64,000 bases of DNA from Oscillospiraceae bacterium (GCA_022835495.1 BQOK01000001.1:3596001-3660000), one strand, 5' to 3'; shown: positions 43,905 through 56,608, counted from the first letter of the stretch. The notes: generated by a model from the letters alone, not told the origin. A program made the numbers and translations.

Positions 43905-44196
43905 CAAAACTCCTCCTTTAACACATCCGATCTTTTTCAGGCCTTTCCCTTACGCTTTTTCCATTCCTCCTTTTTCATCGAACTGGACAAAAATTAATCT
44001 TTCCTCTTTGCGCCGGCAGCAAAAAAGCTCCTCTGTTTTTGCAATATCCGTCTTTATTTACAAAATTTTTAAATCTTCTAACACGAATATATAGTTTTTG
44101 TTCTTTCATTGAAAGAATTGTGTTGTTGAAGTATAGACATTTATTGATTTTTTCCTGTAATTGTTCCATAATGGACTAAAAAGGGGGAACGGCCCC
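43905..44196. promoter_or_regulatory. Divergent control region of the arabinose operon
   Basis: 292 bases with no gene between the divergent hydrolase and AraC-type regulator genes. A TATATT box on the minus strand near 44085-44092 may be the operon -10. The inverted repeat at 44101-44117 falls where its -35 should be. Confidence 0.5.
44101..44117. promoter_or_regulatory. Inverted repeat, probable operator
   Basis: TTCTTTCA-T-TGAAAGAA is a perfect palindrome of 8-bp arms with a single central base. It lies in the only gap between the arabinose operon and its regulator. AraC proteins usually prefer direct repeats, so another repressor could also use it. Confidence 0.55.
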
Positions 44197-45048
44197 ATGG
44201 CAAAACAGGAGCGGCGCGTTTTTGATAAGGATGCACAGGTCTGGGTTCACCGCTACAAAAATTTGCACAACCTCGCGCATTGGCATTTTGAAAATGAGCT
44301 CGTCGTCTGCCAGGAGGGATCCGCCGAAATCCTGCTGGACGGCTGCTTTTATACGCTGCACAAGGGCGAGTGCGCGTTTTTCCGCGCGGAAACCGTGCAC
44401 AGCATTTCCGGGCTGCAAAGCAGCTGTGTGGCCGTGGCCCAGTTCGGCGAACTGCTTCATCCCCCCTGCTGCTTAAAAAAGCCCATCTTTGTGGATCGTT
44501 ACAATGCAGCCGAGCGAATGACCGAGCTGGATCAGGAGTATCAAAAAAAGTCTGTTTTTTACACGGAAAAGGTAAACGCCCTCATCACCTCACTGCTGGC
44601 TGATATCTTTCGCGGGGAGGGCTGGGTAACGGATCCGCCTGCCATACGGCCCGCTTTGGCCCGTTATAAACAGCTTCTTATTCTGCTGGAGCAGCCCGGC
44701 TGCGAATTCGACTTTTCGGGCGCCGCAGCATTCATGTACATGTCCGAGGCTTATTTTTCACGTTATTTCAAGCGCATTACAGGCCTCACTTTCTCCCGTT
44801 ATTTGAACATGCTGCGTGTGGACCGCGCCATTGAGCTCCTTTCCCTGCAAGAGAACATCACCATGGCCGATTTAATGGCCCAATGCGGCTTTAACACCCT
44901 GCGCAACTTTAACCGTGTTTTCAAGGACGTCACCGGCTATGCGCCCAAACAGCTGCCCCCGGGGTTTACGCTCAACCGCCGGGCCCTTTTCACCGATGGA
45001 ACCAGCTTCGATCCCACGCTGGACTCTTCCATTCCATTGACAAAATAG
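44197..45048 (+). CDS. AraC-family transcriptional regulator of the arabinose operon
   Basis: A 283-residue regulator: N-terminal cupin-like ligand-binding domain (HWHFENELVVCQEGSAEILL) and C-terminal AraC double helix-turn-helix (ISEAYFSRYF-type: MYMSEAYFSRYFKRITGLTF, and MADLMAQCGFNTLRNFNRVF). It is transcribed divergently from the hydrolase-kinase-isomerase operon and very likely controls it in response to L-arabinose or a related sugar. Start ATG 44197 follows AAAGGGGG. Confidence 0.88.
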   Translation: MAKQERRVFDKDAQVWVHRYKNLHNLAHWHFENELVVCQEGSAEILLDGCFYTLHKGECAFFRAETVHSISGLQSSCVAVAQFGELLHPPCCLKKPIFVDRYNAAERMTELDQEYQKKSVFYTEKVNALITSLLADIFRGEGWVTDPPAIRPALARYKQLLILLEQPGCEFDFSGAAAFMYMSEAYFSRYFKRITGLTFSRYLNMLRVDRAIELLSLQENITMADLMAQCGFNTLRNFNRVFKDVTGYAPKQLPPGFTLNRRALFTDGTSFDPTLDSSIPLTK

Positions 45049-45250
45049 CCTTCCCTTTATGAACGAAGGGGTGCGGAGCAAGGCAGCGGCGGTTACCTGA
45101 TTGTCCTGCTTTATCATATCTTCTTTTCGATTCCCACGATCGGCCGGATCGACCTGTCCATGATGCCACTGGGGTGCAAACCCAAAACAATCAACTGCGC
45201 CGTGTGAAAAAGTTGCGGCCAGTGCAGGCAAGTTTAAACAACAAGAAAAT

Positions 45251-45279
45251 CCCCTTGCAGACCCGCAGTCTGCAAGGGG
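45251..45279 (-). terminator. Terminator of the tRNA-Glu/tRNA-Lys unit
   Basis: A perfect 12-bp stem (CCCCTTGCAGAC at 45251-45262 with its complement at 45268-45279, 5-base loop) followed on the minus strand by ATTTTCTTGTT. The 200 bases between it and the AraC-type gene show no feature. Confidence 0.9.
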
Positions 45280-45284
45280 ATTTG

Positions 45285-45360
<76 letters not shown>

Positions 45361-45363
45361 ATG

Positions 45364-45438
45364 TGGTGACCCCTGGGAGAATCGAACTCCCGATTTCGCC
45401 GTGAGAGGGCGACGTCTTAGCCGCTTGACCAAGGGGCC
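45364..45438 (-). tRNA. tRNA-Glu (CTC)
   Basis: A 75-base cloverleaf with encoded CCA. The anticodon stem TCGCC/GGCGA encloses loop CTCTCAC, giving anticodon CTC. It is first in a two-tRNA unit. Confidence 0.97.
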
Positions 45439-45459
45439 ATAGTGACGGAATGCTTTTAT

Positions 45460-45488
45460 ATTATACTGGCTAAGAAGGGGTTTGTCAA
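45460..45488 (-). promoter_or_regulatory. Consensus sigma-A promoter of tRNA-Glu/tRNA-Lys
   Basis: On the minus strand TTGACA (45488-45483) and TATAAT (45465-45460) are 17 bases apart, a perfect consensus promoter 22 bases upstream of tRNA-Glu. Confidence 0.93.
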
Positions 45489-45625
45489 TAGGTTTTCAGG
45501 GCAAATTTCTTCTTATTTTTTTCCTCTTTCCCCTGTTTCTCACAGTCCACGCCGGTGCCTTTTATTCTCTGTTTTTTCAGGCAACCCGGCTCCTCAAATG
45601 TGGCTGCAGCTGGGCTCCGGCGCCC

Positions 45626-46342
45626 TCAAGGGGCGGCTATCCCCCGCCGCAGGCCGCCGGAAAGCCTTTGCGGCGGAAGATAGCCGTATTTCTGCATGCG
45701 CTGCACCACCTGCGCCTGGCGCTGCGCCGCCAGCTCAGGGCTTTTGGTGGGTGCGTAGGCGCTGGGCGCATTGGGGATCCCCACCAACATAGTGGCCTCG
45801 TAAAAGCTCAATTCGGAGGGGTCTTTTCCAAAATAGCCCTCCGCTGCGTCCTTTACGCAGGTGTAGCCGTCGCCAAAGTAAATCGCATTCACATACAGCT
45901 CCAAAATTTCGCGCTTGGTGCAGCTGTCCTCGATCAGCCAAGCCATGAAAACCTCCGCGATTTTGCGCTCAAACCGTTTTTCCTGTGTAAAGTACAGGTT
46001 CTTGGCAAGCTGCTGCGTAATGGTGCTGCCTCCCTCGGCAAGGCGCCCCGCCCACAGGTTGTTCCAGGCCGCCCGGCCAATCGCAAAAAGGTCCACGCCG
46101 TGGTGACTGTAAAAGCGGTGATCTTCCACCGCGACCACACCGTTTATGTAAACCGAGGGCAGCTCGCTGAGCGGTGTAAACCCGGGCTTTTGGCGGATCT
46201 CTTCAATCTTTTGGGCCAGCGGCGCCTCGTTTACTGCCGAGCGATACATCCAGTAGCCGCGGCCAAGCACCCACAGCACGCCGCACAGCACGGCCGCCAG
46301 CAGCCCTGCGCCCATCCATTTCAAAACCTTTAAATATCGCAC
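45626..46342 (-). CDS. mtgA: Monofunctional biosynthetic peptidoglycan transglycosylase
   Basis: A 238-residue GT51 glycosyltransferase that polymerises lipid II into glycan strands outside the membrane. One N-terminal membrane helix (GAGLLAAVLCGVLWVLGRGY) anchors it. The catalytic motif AVEDHRFYSHHGVD (first Glu) and the second motif EGGSTITQQLAKNLYF are complete, followed by KREILELYVNAIYFGDG. No transpeptidase domain is present. It starts with GTG after GGAGGGCG. Confidence 0.93.
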   Translation of the reverse strand: MRYLKVLKWMGAGLLAAVLCGVLWVLGRGYWMYRSAVNEAPLAQKIEEIRQKPGFTPLSELPSVYINGVVAVEDHRFYSHHGVDLFAIGRAAWNNLWAGRLAEGGSTITQQLAKNLYFTQEKRFERKIAEVFMAWLIEDSCTKREILELYVNAIYFGDGYTCVKDAAEGYFGKDPSELSFYEATMLVGIPNAPSAYAPTKSPELAAQRQAQVVQRMQKYGYLPPQRLSGGLRRGIAAP

Positions 46343-46629
46343 GGTATACGCCCTCCTTTTCCCGTCCGGTCACAATACCTTTTCCGGCTGTGACTTTATT
46401 ATAAAAGGAAGAGGCGCTTGCCTGCCATCGAACGGGCTTACAGGGGGCTCGGCACACTTACATTTTTGCAACAAACCGCCTCTTGCCCGGACTTTGTGCG
46501 GAGTGCAGGCCCAATGGAGGACGGCAAGATCGATGAAACCTGGTAAGCAGCGCGTCATTCAGGCGTCATTCAGGTAGCGCGCCGCAAAGGGGCCATCGCT
46601 GCATTGGAAAGCGCGCAAAAAAGGAAGAA
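46343..46629. other. Intergenic region between mtgA and rRNA operon
   Basis: About 290 bases without a gene. A TATAAT box on the minus strand near 46399-46404 could be the mtgA -10, without a clear -35. Nothing else stands out. Confidence 0.4.
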
Positions 46630-46663
46630 GCCCTGCGGGAAGGAGTAATCCTTCCCGCAGGGC
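46630..46663 (-). terminator. rRNA operon terminator
   Basis: A perfect 15-bp stem (GCCCTGCGGGAAGGA at 46630-46644 with its complement at 46649-46663, loop GTAA), followed on the minus strand by TTCTTCCTTTTTT. It lies 16 bases after the 5S rRNA. Confidence 0.93.
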
Positions 46664-46678
46664 CTCTTGTCCGAGAAA

Positions 46679-46794
46679 GCCGGCGCCTTCCTATTTTCCC
46701 AGGCCGTCTCCAGCCAAGTATCTTCGGCACCACAGAGCTTAACTACTGTGTTCGGAATGGGAACAGGTGGGTCCTCTGCGTCATCGGTACCGGC
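46679..46794 (-). rRNA. rrf: 5S ribosomal RNA
   Basis: About 116 bases. The conserved CCCATTCCGAACACAG-type loop and the terminal GCCGG/CCGGC helix are visible on the minus strand. The ends are set by that helix. Confidence 0.93.
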
Positions 46795-46903
46795 CATTGC
46801 TGGCCATCGCCTTTCTCTCGCGAAAGTCCATCTTCTCAGATGCACCCTCAAAACTGAATAATAATCCTGCGTTCTGGCTCTCTAGGAGTACCTTCGGAAA
46901 TGT

Positions 46904-49740
<2,837 letters not shown>

Positions 49741-49890
49741 GTTTTCCTTTGATTCTCCTATTTTGCCAACGAGATCTAATCAAAATTGTAGTTACAAATT
49801 TTCTTAAATCTCTTCGCAGTTTATTATTCAGTTTTCAAGGTACATCATGAGCAAGCGCTCTCAGCTTTTCTCTTCTCATAATGAGAAAAG

Positions 49891-49967
49891 TGGTGGGCTC
49901 AAGTGGACTCGAACCACCGACCTCGCGCTTATCAGGCGCGCGCTCTAACCACCTGAGCTATGAGCCC
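49891..49967 (-). tRNA. tRNA-Ile (GAT)
   Basis: A 77-base cloverleaf with encoded CCA in the 16S-23S spacer; the anticodon arm CGCGC-CTGATAA-GCGCG gives GAT. It lies next to the 23S gene. Confidence 0.96.
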
Positions 49968-49971
49968 ATAT

Positions 49972-50047
49972 TGGTGGAGATAAGGAGGCTCGAACTCCTG
50001 ACCCCCTGCTTGCAAAGCAGGTGCTCTCCCAGCTGAGCTATACCCCC
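49972..50047 (-). tRNA. tRNA-Ala (TGC)
   Basis: A 76-base cloverleaf with encoded CCA. The anticodon arm CCTGC-TTTGCAA-GCAGG gives TGC. It lies next to the 16S gene, so transcription order is Ala then Ile. Confidence 0.96.
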
Positions 50048-50199
50048 ACGCTCTCGCGCTTCGGCTTGCTTGCTCTCTTCTTCTCTGAAGACTCCTGTTT
50101 TCAGGGCCCTCAAAACCGAACAATATCTGAAACTCTCAAGTCTCCCTCTTTCTACAGCTCACCAAACGGCCTTCCGGCCCTCCGTGTCTGCTGTCTCCC

Positions 50200-51731
<1,532 letters not shown>

Positions 51732-51925
51732 ATGGTATCTAAACCAGATTACTCTGAATTTAAATCGCTGTATTCCTCAGAACGCAATCGCTTGCGTCCT
51801 TTGAATTACTTGTTTTTTGGAATTTTTTTAGAGCTCCAATAGCTCCAAAAAGGGTTCCTTTCAAGCTTCGATATTGTTCAGTTTTCAAGGTCCTGCCGCA
51901 TGCCCCGCTCCGGGGCAGCTTGTTT

Positions 51926-51954
51926 ATTATATCTCGCCATCTTCGCTTTGTCAA
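51926..51954 (-). promoter_or_regulatory. Consensus sigma-A promoter of the rRNA operon
   Basis: On the minus strand TTGACA (51954-51949) and TATAAT (51931-51926) are exactly 17 bases apart. The predicted start is near 51918, about 190 bases upstream of mature 16S. Confidence 0.93.
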
Positions 51955-52008
51955 GCTGTTTTTTGCAATTTTTTCACCGGAACTTTTCTTATGCTTTCGG
52001 CTGCCCTC

Positions 52009-52038
52009 TTGCAACTTGTTTTCCTGTGGTATTATAAT
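52009..52038 (+). promoter_or_regulatory. Promoter of the coaX-like gene
   Basis: TTGCAA (52009-52014), an 18-base spacer and TATAAT (52033-52038), followed by the RBS CGGAGGG and ATG at 52071. Confidence 0.75.
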
Positions 52039-52070
52039 AAGGTATTCCATTCTGAACGGAGGGCGTCGGC

Positions 52071-52847
52071 ATGGTTTTGGCTGTAAATATCGGCAACACT
52101 CATATCTGTATCGGCGGCTACGAAAATGGCGCGCAGGCCTTTTCGGCCAAGCTGTCTTCTGAACCGCCGCGCACGGCGGACGAATACGCCCTGCAGCTGT
52201 GCAGCCTGCTGGCCATGCGCGGCCTGGGCGGCGCTGTAATCGAGGGGGCGATCCTGGGCTCGGTCGTGCCTGCCGTTACCGGCCAAATGCTGGCCGCCCT
52301 GCGCGGGTTAGGCGCGCTGCGGGTGCTCACGGTCGGCCCCGGCCTGAAAAGCGGCCTTGCAATCCGCATCGACGATCCGGCCGAGCTGGGCGCAGAGCTT
52401 CTGTGCGCTGCGGTGGGCGCACTACGGTTGGGGCCGCCCCCTGTCGTGCTGGTATGCGCCGATACCGCCCTGTCCGTGATGGCGGTGAACGCCGCCGGCC
52501 AGCTTGTGGGCGGCGTGATTCTGCCCGGCCCGGAGGCCGCCCTGCGCTCCCTGGTGCGGGGCACTGCGCAGCTGCCTCAGGTGGATCTGCAGACCGTCAA
52601 CGGGGAACCGTCGGTTTTGAGCACCAACACCGCCGCCTGCCTGCGGGCGGGCAGTATTTTAGGTACTGCGGCCATGCTGGACGGCCTCTTGGCGCAGTTC
52701 CAGCGGGAGCTGGGCGGCAACGCGCGGGTGGTCGCTACCGGCAGCCTGCCCCCGCCTGTTCGCCGCGCCTGCCGCACCAGCATGGAATACATCGGCGGCC
52801 TTATTCTGGACGGCTTGTATGCCATCTGGCTCAAAAATCAAAAATAG
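52071..52847 (+). CDS. Type III pantothenate kinase-like protein with altered active-site motifs
   Basis: A 258-residue protein with the overall CoaX fold: LAVNIGNTHICIGGY start, LVGGVILPGPEAALRSLVRG and RGTAQLPQVDL. The three catalytic signatures of CoaX deviate. The first Asp of DxGNT is Asn6. The GADR motif reads GAELL, putting Glu at the catalytic Asp. The DxGTAxT phosphate motif reads CADTALS. It could be a variant enzyme or an inactive regulatory homologue (CoaX/Baf-like). The S component encoded downstream fits a pantothenate theme. The start is supported by CGGAGGG. Confidence 0.8.
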   Translation: MVLAVNIGNTHICIGGYENGAQAFSAKLSSEPPRTADEYALQLCSLLAMRGLGGAVIEGAILGSVVPAVTGQMLAALRGLGALRVLTVGPGLKSGLAIRIDDPAELGAELLCAAVGALRLGPPPVVLVCADTALSVMAVNAAGQLVGGVILPGPEAALRSLVRGTAQLPQVDLQTVNGEPSVLSTNTAACLRAGSILGTAAMLDGLLAQFQRELGGNARVVATGSLPPPVRRACRTSMEYIGGLILDGLYAIWLKNQK

Positions 52848-52955
52848 ACTTTTTGTGGTGTTCCGGCCTATATAATGTATATAAAGCCGTGTACATAAAT
52901 CCAGGTTGCGCTGTATCCGCGCTGTAAGGCGGAACAGCAGTAAAGGAGAATTGCC

Positions 52956-53603
52956 ATGAAAAACCGTAAAAACCTTCGCTATCTCACCCAACTCTCGGTG
53001 CTGCTTGCATTGGAACTGATCCTTGCCTACACGCCTTTGGGCTATCTGCGGGTGCTGCCAGGGCTGGAGATCAGCTTTTTAATGATCCCCGTTGCCCTGG
53101 GCGCCATGCTGCTTGGCCCTGCCGCCGGCGCTGTTTTGGGCGGTGCCTTTGGCCTGACCAGCTTCGGCACCTGTTTTGGGGCCAGCACCTTTGGGGCGAC
53201 CCTGCTGGCCGTGGATCCCCTGTTCACCTTTCTCACCTGCGTGCCCACCCGCCTTTTGGCGGGGTGGCTGACGGGGCTTTTATTCCGCGTGCTGTCGCGC
53301 CGCTCTTCCCGCGCGCTTAAAACGGATGGCCAGCAGGTTCCTGTTCCCGGCTATGCCTTTGGCGCAGCGGCGCTGGCCGGGCCGGTGCTGAACACCCTGC
53401 TGTTTACCGGGGCGCTGGTGCTCTTTTTCTATCATACCGATTTTATTCAGGGCTTTGTAACTGCCCTTGGCGCCGCAAACCCTTTGACCTTTATGGCATT
53501 GTTCGTGGGTATTCAGGGGTTGGTGGAGGCCGCTGTAGGCTTTGCCGTGTCGGGCCTTTTGGGCCGCGCGGTATATGCGGCCCTGCGCCGCAGCCGGGTA
53601 TAA
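52956..53603 (+). CDS. ECF transporter S component, probable pantothenate or related vitamin
   Basis: A 215-residue membrane protein of about six helices with the S-component pattern: an N-terminal LTQLSVLLALELILAYTPLG helix with the small-residue packing face, a conserved MIPVALGAMLLGPAAGAVLG segment, and a terminal helix. It captures a vitamin and associates with shared EcfT/A/A' subunits encoded elsewhere. Adjacency to a CoaX-like gene suggests pantothenate, but specificity is not readable from sequence. The RBS is AAAGGAG. A hairpin terminator follows. Confidence 0.85.
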   Translation: MKNRKNLRYLTQLSVLLALELILAYTPLGYLRVLPGLEISFLMIPVALGAMLLGPAAGAVLGGAFGLTSFGTCFGASTFGATLLAVDPLFTFLTCVPTRLLAGWLTGLLFRVLSRRSSRALKTDGQQVPVPGYAFGAAALAGPVLNTLLFTGALVLFFYHTDFIQGFVTALGAANPLTFMALFVGIQGLVEAAVGFAVSGLLGRAVYAALRRSRV

Positions 53604-53625
53604 ACGCACGCCGCCAAGGCCAAAT

Positions 53626-53665
53626 TCCCGGGATCAGCTTTACATATATAAGGCTGATCCCGGGA
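53626..53665 (+). terminator. Terminator after the ECF S component
   Basis: A perfect 13-bp stem, TCCCGGGATCAGC at 53626-53638 with its complement at 53653-53665, followed by GTTTTGGCTCGTTTTTT. Confidence 0.88.
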
Positions 53666-53692
53666 GTTTTGGCTCGTTTTTTGAAAAAGGGC

Positions 53693-53721
53693 TTGCCGCC
53701 CGCCCGGGAATGTGGTAAAAT
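53693..53721 (+). promoter_or_regulatory. Promoter of tRNA-Arg
   Basis: TTGCCG (53693-53698), a 17-base spacer and TAAAAT (53716-53721), 33 bases upstream of the tRNA. It is weaker than the other stable-RNA promoters here. Confidence 0.7.
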
Positions 53722-53754
53722 AACCGTTGCACCCAAAGGGTGCAGATATCATGT

Positions 53755-53831
53755 GCGTCCGTAGCTCAGTTGGATAGAGCGTTCGGCTCCGACCCGGAAG
53801 GCCGCTGGTTCGAATCCAGTCGGGCGCACCA
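53755..53831 (+). tRNA. tRNA-Arg (CCG)
   Basis: A 77-base cloverleaf with encoded CCA. The acceptor GCGTCCG pairs with CGGGCGC. The anticodon loop CTCCGAC gives CCG. A decayed integrative element begins about 60 bases downstream. Confidence 0.96.
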
Positions 53832-53836
53832 AACAA

Positions 53837-53882
53837 AAAGCCTTGAAAGCCCTGCATTTATGCGGGTTTTCAAGGCTTTTTT
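53837..53882 (+). terminator. Terminator of tRNA-Arg
   Basis: AAAAGCCTTGAAA at 53837-53849 pairs with TTTCAAGGCTTTT near 53867-53880, followed by TTTT. It marks the last host sequence before the decayed element. Confidence 0.9.
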
Positions 53883-53951
53883 CCTTTCTTGCATCATAAC
53901 TTAAATTGCGTTAAAATACGGTACAATACATTAAAATGCAAGTCAAAACAC

Positions 53952-54491
53952 CTAAACGGTCGCCTCCTCTTTCTCCCCTTTCTCCTTCAGTCTAAACTCG
54001 TTAACATCGCAGCCGTACAGATCGGCCATCATAAACGCCAAACCGATCTTCGGCTCTCGCTTGCCGGCCTCGAAATTCTGGATCGTGTGCGCGGATATGT
54101 GTGGCGTTTTCTCGTCCATAGGTACCACAGCCGAGATAATATTGTGCTGGCCCACCCGCCAGCAGAGGACGTCCGCCGCCCGCTCAAAGAAGGCCCGAAT
54201 ATCCTCCCGCTTGCGGCCCTTGAAAAAAAAGGGGGGGCTGGCGGTGATGAAGGTGTCCACAAAGCGGGTACTGTCCTTGCGGGCACGGCATCTCGCCGCC
54301 GCAATGCGGCTGTCAATCTCTTGCCGGTAACGGCCTTCCGGTCGGACAATATCGAAGTTGTATTTGCTCTTACTTGTGTCAATATCGGGGTTGCTGGTGT
54401 ACTGCTCCTTCCTGCATTCGTGGTGGGCCTCCAGCGCCTCTGCCGGAGCGCCCTTGTGCTTTGCGAATCGCAGAATCGCGTATTGGGGCAA
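53952..54491 (-). pseudogene. Chimeric remnant: MobV relaxase N-terminus joined to XRE regulator C-terminus
   Basis: The first 130 or so residues are a MobV/Pre plasmid-recombination relaxase (YAILRFAKHKGAPAEALEAH, SKYNFDIVRPEGRY, KREDIRAFFERAADVLCWRV). The relaxase stops at VVPMDEKTPH, inside the metal motif that should read H-x-D-E-x-x-P-H-x-H. It continues in frame into the end of an XRE helix-turn-helix protein (ISAHTIQNFEAGKREPKIGL, MADLYGCDVNEFRL). The third motif is therefore destroyed. The start is TTG 54491 after AAGGAGG. The fused protein could still be made, but mobilisation activity is not expected. Confidence 0.8.
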
Positions 54492-54634
54492 TGTATCATC
54501 CTCCTTGCGGCTTCGGGCCAAGTTGGCCCAAAGTCGGGTGTCTTGTCCATCGGTGAGCTATCTACAGTGTAACCTTTTTTGCCCCCTCATACCGTATATC
54601 CAAAAGGTTGGAAAACGGGCCAAAAAACGAAATG

Positions 54635-54664
54635 TTCCACGCTTATGGAAAGACATGGTATAAT
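54635..54664 (+). promoter_or_regulatory. Promoter with inverted repeat upstream of the XRE remnant
   Basis: TTCCAC (54635-54640), an 18-base spacer and TATAAT (54659-54664). TTCCA and TGGAA around 54635-54649 form an inverted repeat overlapping the -35, as in autoregulated XRE promoters. Confidence 0.55.
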
Positions 54665-54707
54665 GGGAGCAAGGAATATTTCTGCGGGAAAAGGTGGGAA
54701 CACGGCG

Positions 54708-55439
54708 ATGAACGCGACACTGACGATACAGGAAAAGCTAAAGGATTTACGGGTGGAGCATAGCCTGACGCTGGAGCAGAATGTTGAAAAGGACATTAGC
54801 CTTGCCTGCATGTGACACTGATGAGATTCTATGATGTGTCCACTGACTTCCTGTTGGGGCTGGCAGAATCAAAAAATCACCCAAACGCAGACCTATCGGA
54901 ACTGCATTTGAGTGATACCATGATAGAACTATTAAAAAGCGGGAAAATCAATACCCGCCTGTTGTGTGAAATGGCGGCACACAAGGATTTCGTGAGGCTA
55001 CTGGCCGGCATAGAGATTTACGTGGATGGGATTGCCACAATGCAGATACAGAATCTGAACGCATGGGTGAATGTGGCGAGGGCTGAAATCATCGAGAGGT
55101 ACCACCCCGACGAGCAGGATAAGGATGCCTATTTGCTGCAAGCCATCCATATCCATGAGCATCAATATTTCTGCCAGCGGGTGCATGAAGATATTGACCG
55201 CATTATGGGGGATATAAAGGACACACACAGGAAACCACCGTTGCGGAGGAACTGAAACAGAGCCTTGAAGAAGCGATGAATTTTGAGGGCAGCAACGCAG
55301 AAAGAGTAATCATGATTTTCTGTAAGCAAACTAAGCTGAACTACAAAAAGTTGACGGATGAAGAAAAACAGTGGCTTGTGCGGATTGCACAGAAGTCAGA
55401 ACTTCTGAAGGGTCAGGGGAAGAAGCGGGGCCGGAAATG
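54708..55439 (+). pseudogene. Broken XRE-family regulator of the element
   Basis: Three pieces of one regulator remain. 54708-54812 encodes the start (MNATLTIQEKLKDLRVEHSL). It then runs after a deletion of the helix-turn-helix into a second frame, 54812-55250 (RFYDVSTDFLLGLAESKNHP, IYVDGIATMQIQNLNAWVNV). The end resumes in a third frame, about 55220-55439 (KQTKLNYKKLTDEEKQWLVR). At least two frame changes and the loss of the DNA-binding helices make it non-functional. The promoter and RBS AAAGGTGGG are intact. Confidence 0.78.
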
Positions 55440-55450
55440 AGGAGTGTAGT

Positions 55451-56608
55451 ATGTATATTGATTTTAAAGAACTAGACAAAAACGGCGTTCATTTTGAATT
55501 ACTTGTCCAAGAACTGATGCAGATGGAGGGGCTAGATGTACATTGGGAAGGCGTAGGGCAGGATAATGGAAAAGACCTAGTTGTGTCTGAAAACGTCAAC
55601 GGCATTCTTGGCTCTTATAGTCACAAATGGGTTGTGCAGTGCAAACATAATGCACATAGTGGTAGCGCACTAAGCAATAGTGAAACCTTAAATATACGGG
55701 ACACATGCGATATGGTCGGAGCTGATGGATATTTATTAGTGTGCACAACCTATCTATCGGCTCAGCTTGTCGAAAAGCTTGATGGAATTTCAAGGAGACA
55801 CAAAATACTAATTAAGTGGTGGGATGCAGTAGAACTTGAAAAACGATTACTTAAGCCAGCTTGTTTCTCACTCATCGAAAGATATTTTCCAAAATCTTCA
55901 AAAAAAGTAGGTTTCAAGATATATAGCTCTACCTCGCCGTCAAATTGGTTAGCAATGTATAAAGAGCATTTATTTAATATGTCATGCCGAATTTCTGGTC
56001 ATTATCCCTCCGTAGATTTAGCTGAACAAATAATCGACATTGTTGATCAATTTTATTCCCAGTACAATCGTGAAAAGCAGGTCTTTTCTAAAAAAGAAAT
56101 TGACGAATTAATTGACTATTCAATTGGGCAATTGAATGTGGATATGCAAGAATTAAATAATGAAATTACAAATTTCTATTTTGTTATTGAAGACTTTGAA
56201 TATTTACGGGTGCGTTCTATAGGCTTCGATGATAAACATCATAGTTTCAATGTGGAAGTAGATTATTTATACCAAAACGCACTTCCTTGTATTCCTTTAG
56301 CTGCTTTCAAAGATTATTTTCACGTGAACAACTATATTACCGATGAAGAATCGAGATTGATGGGAGGTGCCTACTATATCAATTGGAGCTTTGGTCTTTG
56401 CCAAGAATGGTTTGCCAGTGACCACTTTAACCCAAATCATTATAAATATTATCCAGACCAATATGGTCATATAAGAAAAAACACAGGAAATCAGCGTAGA
56501 ATTGAATTTAGACTAGATGCTCATGATACAACGTATGCAGATAGCTTTGAAGATCTATTGATAGGTCTTGGGTTGCGAAAAAGAAAAGATATCGACCTGC
56601 CATTTTGA
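55451..56608 (+). CDS. Mrr-like PD-(D/E)xK restriction endonuclease, candidate defence gene
   Basis: A 385-residue intact gene, strikingly AT-rich. Residues about 10-150 form an Mrr-type restriction endonuclease fold: Glu16 in HFELLVQELM, Asp42 in GQDNGKDLVV and the Gln63-Cys-Lys65 pair in WVVQCKHNAHSG give the D...QxK active site of type IV methyl-DNA-cleaving enzymes. Residues 155-385 match no family I recognise and contain several aromatic-rich segments (YYINWSFGLCQEWFASDHFN). The RBS is GAGGAG. It sits in cargo position of a decayed mobile element with no partner methylase or helicase. It may restrict modified phage DNA alone. Confidence 0.78.
   Translation: MYIDFKELDKNGVHFELLVQELMQMEGLDVHWEGVGQDNGKDLVVSENVNGILGSYSHKWVVQCKHNAHSGSALSNSETLNIRDTCDMVGADGYLLVCTTYLSAQLVEKLDGISRRHKILIKWWDAVELEKRLLKPACFSLIERYFPKSSKKVGFKIYSSTSPSNWLAMYKEHLFNMSCRISGHYPSVDLAEQIIDIVDQFYSQYNREKQVFSKKEIDELIDYSIGQLNVDMQELNNEITNFYFVIEDFEYLRVRSIGFDDKHHSFNVEVDYLYQNALPCIPLAAFKDYFHVNNYITDEESRLMGGAYYINWSFGLCQEWFASDHFNPNHYKYYPDQYGHIRKNTGNQRRIEFRLDAHDTTYADSFEDLLIGLGLRKRKDIDLPF

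Larger units (their letters stand above)
51732..52070. promoter_or_regulatory. Divergent promoter region, rRNA operon and coaX-like gene
   Basis: 339 bases with no gene, holding the leftward rRNA leader and promoter and the rightward promoter of the pantothenate-kinase-like gene. The leader from about 51731 to 51918 contains sequence resembling the intergenic spacers of the operon (TGAAAACTGAACAAT), as expected for processing stems. Confidence 0.7.
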
